Below are positions 57,201-63,200 of a stretch of 64,000 nt of DNA, piece by piece. Location of the stretch: assembly GCA_947165295.1 (NCBI GenBank), contig CAMUZU010000002.1, forward strand, positions 1 through 64,000. The letters are read 5' to 3'. A program made the translations under genes and the position numbers. Source of the stretch: an uncultured Selenomonadales bacterium (GTDB lineage Bacteria > Bacillota > Negativicutes > Selenomonadales > Selenomonadaceae). The notes below the pieces were generated by a model. The model did not search any database and was not told where the DNA came from. It was given only the letters and a program-made list of their open reading frames with translations. Position 1 is the stretch's first letter. Each line of letters begins with the position of its first letter.

Positions 57201-60200
57201 GATTCGGGTTCGTTGACGGTTTCGGCTTGCTCGGCACTTTCGTCGCTGTCGGAAAAGTCATCATCTTCGTTAAGGTCAAGTTGTCTTTGTATTGCGGCGT
57301 CGATGGCTTTTTTGGCTCCGTTCCCGTACAAAATGTTTATGTCGTCTCCGTACGTGTCAACAGAATAATCTTCCTCATCAAGGTAAGCAAACGAAAAGCT
57401 GTTGTTCCGCAGAATATCTTTGGTTTTTTCGGGGTTCCTGGAGCCAAAATTCCACAAAGACGGCTCGTGCTTTGCTTGATAATCGATGACTTCAATGGCT
57501 TTTTGTTCGTCACCGTATTCAATTAATAATTGCAACACACTGTCAAGATTGCTGTCTTCGTCGCCCGTGAGCCAACGCCGATTGTTTCTGTCGAAGAAAG
57601 CTTCGCGGTCGTTATCCCAAAGATAAACGTTGTCTCCGACTTTAATTCCCGTGCCGTCGGGTATCTTGTAGGTTTTGCTGGAAAAATCGCGTTGCTTTTC
57701 GGGCAAGTTTTGTCGTGCGGCTTGTTTTTCTGAAAGTTTTGTCTCACGTTGCTCACGCTCTTTGCGCTCACGGTTGACGTTGTCGAGAGTTTTTAAATCT
57801 TCGCGGGTTTTAACTTGACCGTCGGAAACAATTTCCAGAGCTTTTGCGAATACCCGTGCATCGTTCAATGTCGGAAATAAAATAAAGCGGCTGTCGCTAA
57901 GTTGTTTGTCGTCTTCGGTGTCGTGGGTCATGATGGCGTTGGTGTTCTTCACCAGTTCGGAAAGTTTTTTAAGCGTCCATGTCGACTTTTTAAAATTTTG
58001 GTCAACGTCTTTGATTTTTATCACGTAATTTGCCGGGTGTTCTTCGGTGTCGAGGTGTTGCCAATCGCTCCAAGCAGGATGTATTGGCGCAAAATATTCG
58101 ATTGTGATAACGTCGCCCGAATACAACCTTAATCCGACGCGGAAAAGTTTTTTCGATTCGTCGTCGACAAGTTTGGTTTTGCGCAAAAGTTCCTGTGCTC
58201 TTTGTTCACTTTCGTCGCTGGAAAGTTCATTGACCGCCGTTGATTCGTCTTCCGCAGGTGAAGTTTGTTCGATTTGCTCGTCGTTCGGGAAGACAAATTT
58301 TTTATCGCCGCGTTTGATTGCCGCGTTCAATTCATCAAGTGCTTTGAGTGCTTGACTTTCAGTGTCGTATGCCGCCAAACCGAAATTGCCGTAACTGATT
58401 TTGAATATGTCGCCTGCCAAAGTTCGTGTCGGTATTATCGAAAACTCTTCGGCGTCGGTTGCAGCTCGTTCTTCGGCGTCGTCCCATTGCGGCGACACGG
58501 TGATTTTCGCGTCGTTCCAATCGGCAAGCGTCGCACGAATTTTTTTCTTGAGACTGTCGATTGTCGGCAATGGTTCTTTGTTCGTCGCGTCAACGGATTT
58601 CCATTGCACCATGCCGGCGAAAGCGTTTTTAACGTCCTCGTAAGCTTTGGCGTTGCTGTATTCGACTTTGCCGTTGACGAACTTCATCAAACCCGCGTCA
58701 GCAAGACTGTCGACCAAACCGCCGACAAATTCCTTGAGGCGACGAATATTCATCGACAAACCTTCAACCGCGCCCAAGTCAACTCTGTAAACTTCGCGGA
58801 AAATTTGTTTGAGCTGTGTGACGGTTCGCGCCTGCGAAATGGGTTTGGTTATCTCCGTGCCGCGATAAATCCCTGTCGCGTCGTCGATAAAGGCATTACG
58901 GTCGCTTTCGTCGCGGAACAAAATCATGTTCCCGTGTTCGTGATAAATGCCGTTGTATTCGGCGGCAATGTCTTCGAGTCGCGCATATTCTTTCTGCGGC
59001 AAAATTTTCGTGAATCGTATGCCGGCTTGCGTTTGATTCGTTTCGGGATTGGTGAAGTTGCCCATCTCAAAGTTGCGTTTATCCTTGTCGCTTTGTTCGG
59101 CTTGTGATATATTTTTAGCGGAAGTTTCGACTTCCACAGCAGACGCAGGGATGGACAGAGTGCCGAGGGCTTCGTTTGAAGATTCTGGTTCTGTAGATAC
59201 GACTGCGTCTTTTGTTTTTTCTTCACTCGGCAAAGTATGATTGTAATATTGGATGTCCCTGTTATTACGTTTCACCACAGTAATTTCCACAGGAATTGTT
59301 TTGTCATCTATCTGTGCGCTCGTGTGCAAATAATAAAAGTAATCTCCTTTGTGACGCTCTTTCGTTGAATGTTTTCCTGTAATGTCTGTAGAATTTTGAA
59401 TCAATTCGGGCAGGTGTTTCACAAGTAAAAGCTTATTGATTTTAGCACTGCTGTTTTTCAATTCCCGTTTGCCTGAGCCCGTGAAATTTACTAACCCGTT
59501 TTCATCAATATCAATTTTACCGAGAGTTTCATTTTCAACGCTAGTCCCTTGCAAATGTTCGCTGTAATATTGAACGGCTTTTTTACGCAATTCGTCGATG
59601 CCGTCATATTCGCCAAATTCGTCGCCCGTAACCGTCACGGCGGCTTTTTTAGTTTCGGGTTCCTGCGCTTCTTCCGACGCCTGCTGTTGGTCGGCGAAAA
59701 ATTTCTGAATGCCTTTGTATGTCGCCCGAATCATAGGTGTGATGGCTTTCATCGTCTCCGCACTAAGTTTTTCAGCAAAATCTTTTTCGATGTCTTCAAG
59801 TTCTGTCGTGCCATTTTCGTAGAGATAGCCAATTCTTTTTGCTGTCGACCAAATTTGCTTGTCGTTGAATTTTTCGATTTTGGGCATGGCTTTTAGTGTT
59901 TCCCACAAAGGCTTTTGCCACGGCTCGAAGTCTTCACCAATATCTTGCCTCAGTTTTTTCGCCCACGCCACGAAATTATTTATGCCGCGCTGAAGATACC
60001 TGATTCCTATTTTTAAACCCAGTGTCCATACTTTTGGATTGAACATCGGCATCGCGGACAGCTTGTTGAGTTCCTTGCGAAGTTCGGCAATGTCTTTTTG
60101 GTTTGCCTCGTCGCTGTCGTCGACAACGTTTATAAATTTGTCTTCAGGTATTACGTCGTTTGATTCTGCGGAGTCTTCTTCGTTAAACTTGGCGGGGTCA

Positions 60201-63200
60201 AAATCCGCAAAGGCGTCGAGCAAATCATTCGTTGAAGATTCGTCGGTTCCAAATCCAAAAAGGCTTTCTTTGTCTTCTCGCTGTTTAAGTTCAGGTTTCG
60301 CTTGTGACTGTGCGGCGGGCTGTGGTGTCGATTGAGTTTCAGGTTGCGTCGTCGATTGAACTTCGGGCTTCGGCGTCGACGATTGAGCTTCGGACTTCGG
60401 CGAAAAGAGGTCTGACATCCCGTTGTTTTCAACATCATTGCGGGCTTTGCGGATTAAATCAATGAGCGGTTTGGCTTCGTTCGTGCCGAACAAAACGCCT
60501 TGTCGCGGGTCGCCTTGAGCTTGAATGCCCTGCGCGATTTTCTTCAGGAAAGCCGTGATTTTGTTCGGAGCGTGTTTGTTGTCGTCGAGGAAAGACAGAA
60601 CTTCGCGCATTTCGTTCGTGTCCGCGTATTCGGCGAAAATCGATTGACCGGCTAAGTAACCCTTCACGGTTTTGCCTTCGTCGCGGAGGGCACTCAATTT
60701 CTTCACGGCCGCGATAAGGTCTTTCAAGTCGTAACTGTGCAAGTAACCTTTTCGCATTGCCGCTTGAACTTTGGCCAAAGTCGGAGCCGCATTCGCGAAT
60801 GCGTTGGTTGCGCCTTTGACGTTGTCGTCGGTGCTCTCGCTCATTCGGGCGATAAAATCGTCGTCGCCGTAAGCAAGCGCGAACAAAGCCCGTTTCACGC
60901 GATTAATTCCGTCGGAACTGATTTTGCCGTCTTTGTCGGTCAAGGCGTTGAGTTCGCCGGGATTGCTTTTGGTGATGTCTCGGAGTATCGCACGCAAAAA
61001 ATCCGTTGCCGCGGCGGAAGTCAAGTCAACGTCGCCCGTTTGAGGGAGTTCGTCAAAAGCCGCAAGTGAAATTGCTTTGGCGTCGGCTTTAGCTCTGTCA
61101 CTCGCGCTGAATTGTGCGCCGCCCGTCTGAGATTTCGTGAGGTCTTGAATTTCGGCGTTGTTCAAGTCGTGCGTCAATTCCCTGACTAAAACCGGTTGAT
61201 TCATCCGTGAAATTGCGTTCGCGTTCAAGCCGAATTGCTGAGCGTTTTCAATCAGCGCGTTCTTGTAAGCGTCGCCGCGTCCTGTCTCGTAAGCGCGTTG
61301 AATCGCCATTGTGCGGCCGTTGCCGTTCAAAACCACGCCGTCATTTCGGATAACGGGCGCGCCTTGATTAACGTCGCGGGCTTCCATGAGGTCGGCGGGC
61401 TTCAAATTGTTGGACATTTTAACTGCCTGAGCTTGCATGTCGACGCGTGTGCGGTCTCGCGGCTGAAGTCCGTCGGGATAATTTTTGTTTTCGACAACGC
61501 CGGTGTCGTCAAGTTTGTGCGAAGTAACCAAGTCGTTTGCCTCGACGACGCGATATCGAACTTGATGCGCCGTCCTGCTCGCCGTGATGACTTCGGCCGT
61601 GTTCCCGCGAAGTCCGTCGCTTTGAACGTTTTCAGCCGCTTGTTCCGACGAATCGCGAATGACAAGCCCTGCGTCGGTAAAAATTTCCTGCGCTTTGCGA
61701 ATTGCGTTTTCGTCGCCGTTTAGCAGGTCGCGTTCCATGCCGTCGGGCAGGTCGATTTTCGGAACGACAGCTTTACCGAATTGCTGTTGGAATTGCGGGC
61801 TGTTGACCCGTTGAGTGAAATTCGCCACGCGAACAATCGCCGCGCCTTGAGCTTTGCGTTCGTCTTTGTCCTGCGAAATTTCGCCGTGCGCCAACTTTAA
61901 ATCTTCGATGACATCCGTGCTTTCGGTCGGTCGGGTTTCCTGCTCTTGCGGGCGATTAAAAAGTTTGTCCGAATCAAGCAGTCGGCGTTGCGTTTCGATT
62001 ATCGTTGACTGCTTGCCGCGCTCCAAAGATTTTCTCGTGTCGTCGTCGAGTTGAATGTCGGTTTGTGCCGCCAAAATGATTAATTTCTTGCCTTTTTCGC
62101 GGCGGGATTTTTGAGCGGCTTTGTCGTTGCCGGTTGCAGGCGGAGCCAAAGCTTCCTGCACAAAACGCGTCGCCGTCACGGTTTGCGAAACTTCCTGCGT
62201 CGGTTGAACTTCGGGTTGCGTCGACGGTTGAGCTTTCGGCGCGGCGGATTTTATCAGCTTGTCGAGATGTTCGCGTGCCCGGTCGTGTGCGTCGAAGGCT
62301 TGAGAGTATTCACTCGGCGCGTTGATTCGGGATTGTTCGTCGTCGAAACGGTCAAGTTTCGTCTTCGCCTCGGCAAGTCGTTCGTTCGCGTCAAGAATGT
62401 TTTTGAGACGGGCTTTCTTCGCACGCAACTTTTCGTTGAGAGCTTCTTTATCGGCGCGTGACTTCGCCGCTATAATTTGCTTTTCGATGTCGGCAATTTC
62501 GGCTTTCAACCGTGCGACAGTTTCGGCAACTTCGTCGTCCATCGGTGTCGCAGTTAAAGCGTCGAGGTCTGCTTGCAACTTGCTTTGACGGGCGGCGGCT
62601 TCGCGGAATTGCAAACGCAAATTCGTTGCCGTTGTTTCGTCGCCCGATTCGCGAGCTTTTTTGGTGTCCGCGAGAAGTTTGTCTTTGCGTTTTTGTTCGG
62701 CGGCAACCTGTTCGTTCAACGCCTTAATTTGCGCGATTTGCTGACGTTTGGCGTCGTATTGAGCTTGTGCGGCGGCGTATTGTTCTTCGGAAAGGTCGGA
62801 CATCAAGCGTTCGTCCAAATTCGCAATGTCGGCTTCCAGTCGCGAAATTGCGCGTGCAGGTTTACCCGTGAGCTTTGCGGGCGGCTGAGGTTTTTCTTCG
62901 GGCTGGTTTTCTTGCGGCGGATTGATGTAATTCGCCAAAGCGTTCGTTTTGCTGTCGGCAGAGCTGTAAAGTTTTGCGAGTTGAGATTTGAGCGTCTCTT
63001 GAACTTTCGGGTCGGTCGTCTGCGAAAGTTGATTTTTGGCTTCGGAAACTTGCGCGTTGAGTTTGGCGATTTCGTTGTTGTCGTGTTGAATTTTGTCGCG
63101 ACGCTGATTGAGCTGTACGATTTTGCCCGCGTTTTCGCGAAGACCTTGCGCGTCGAGTTCGGCTTTCTGCTGAGCTATCGACGCCAATTCGTCGGCAACG

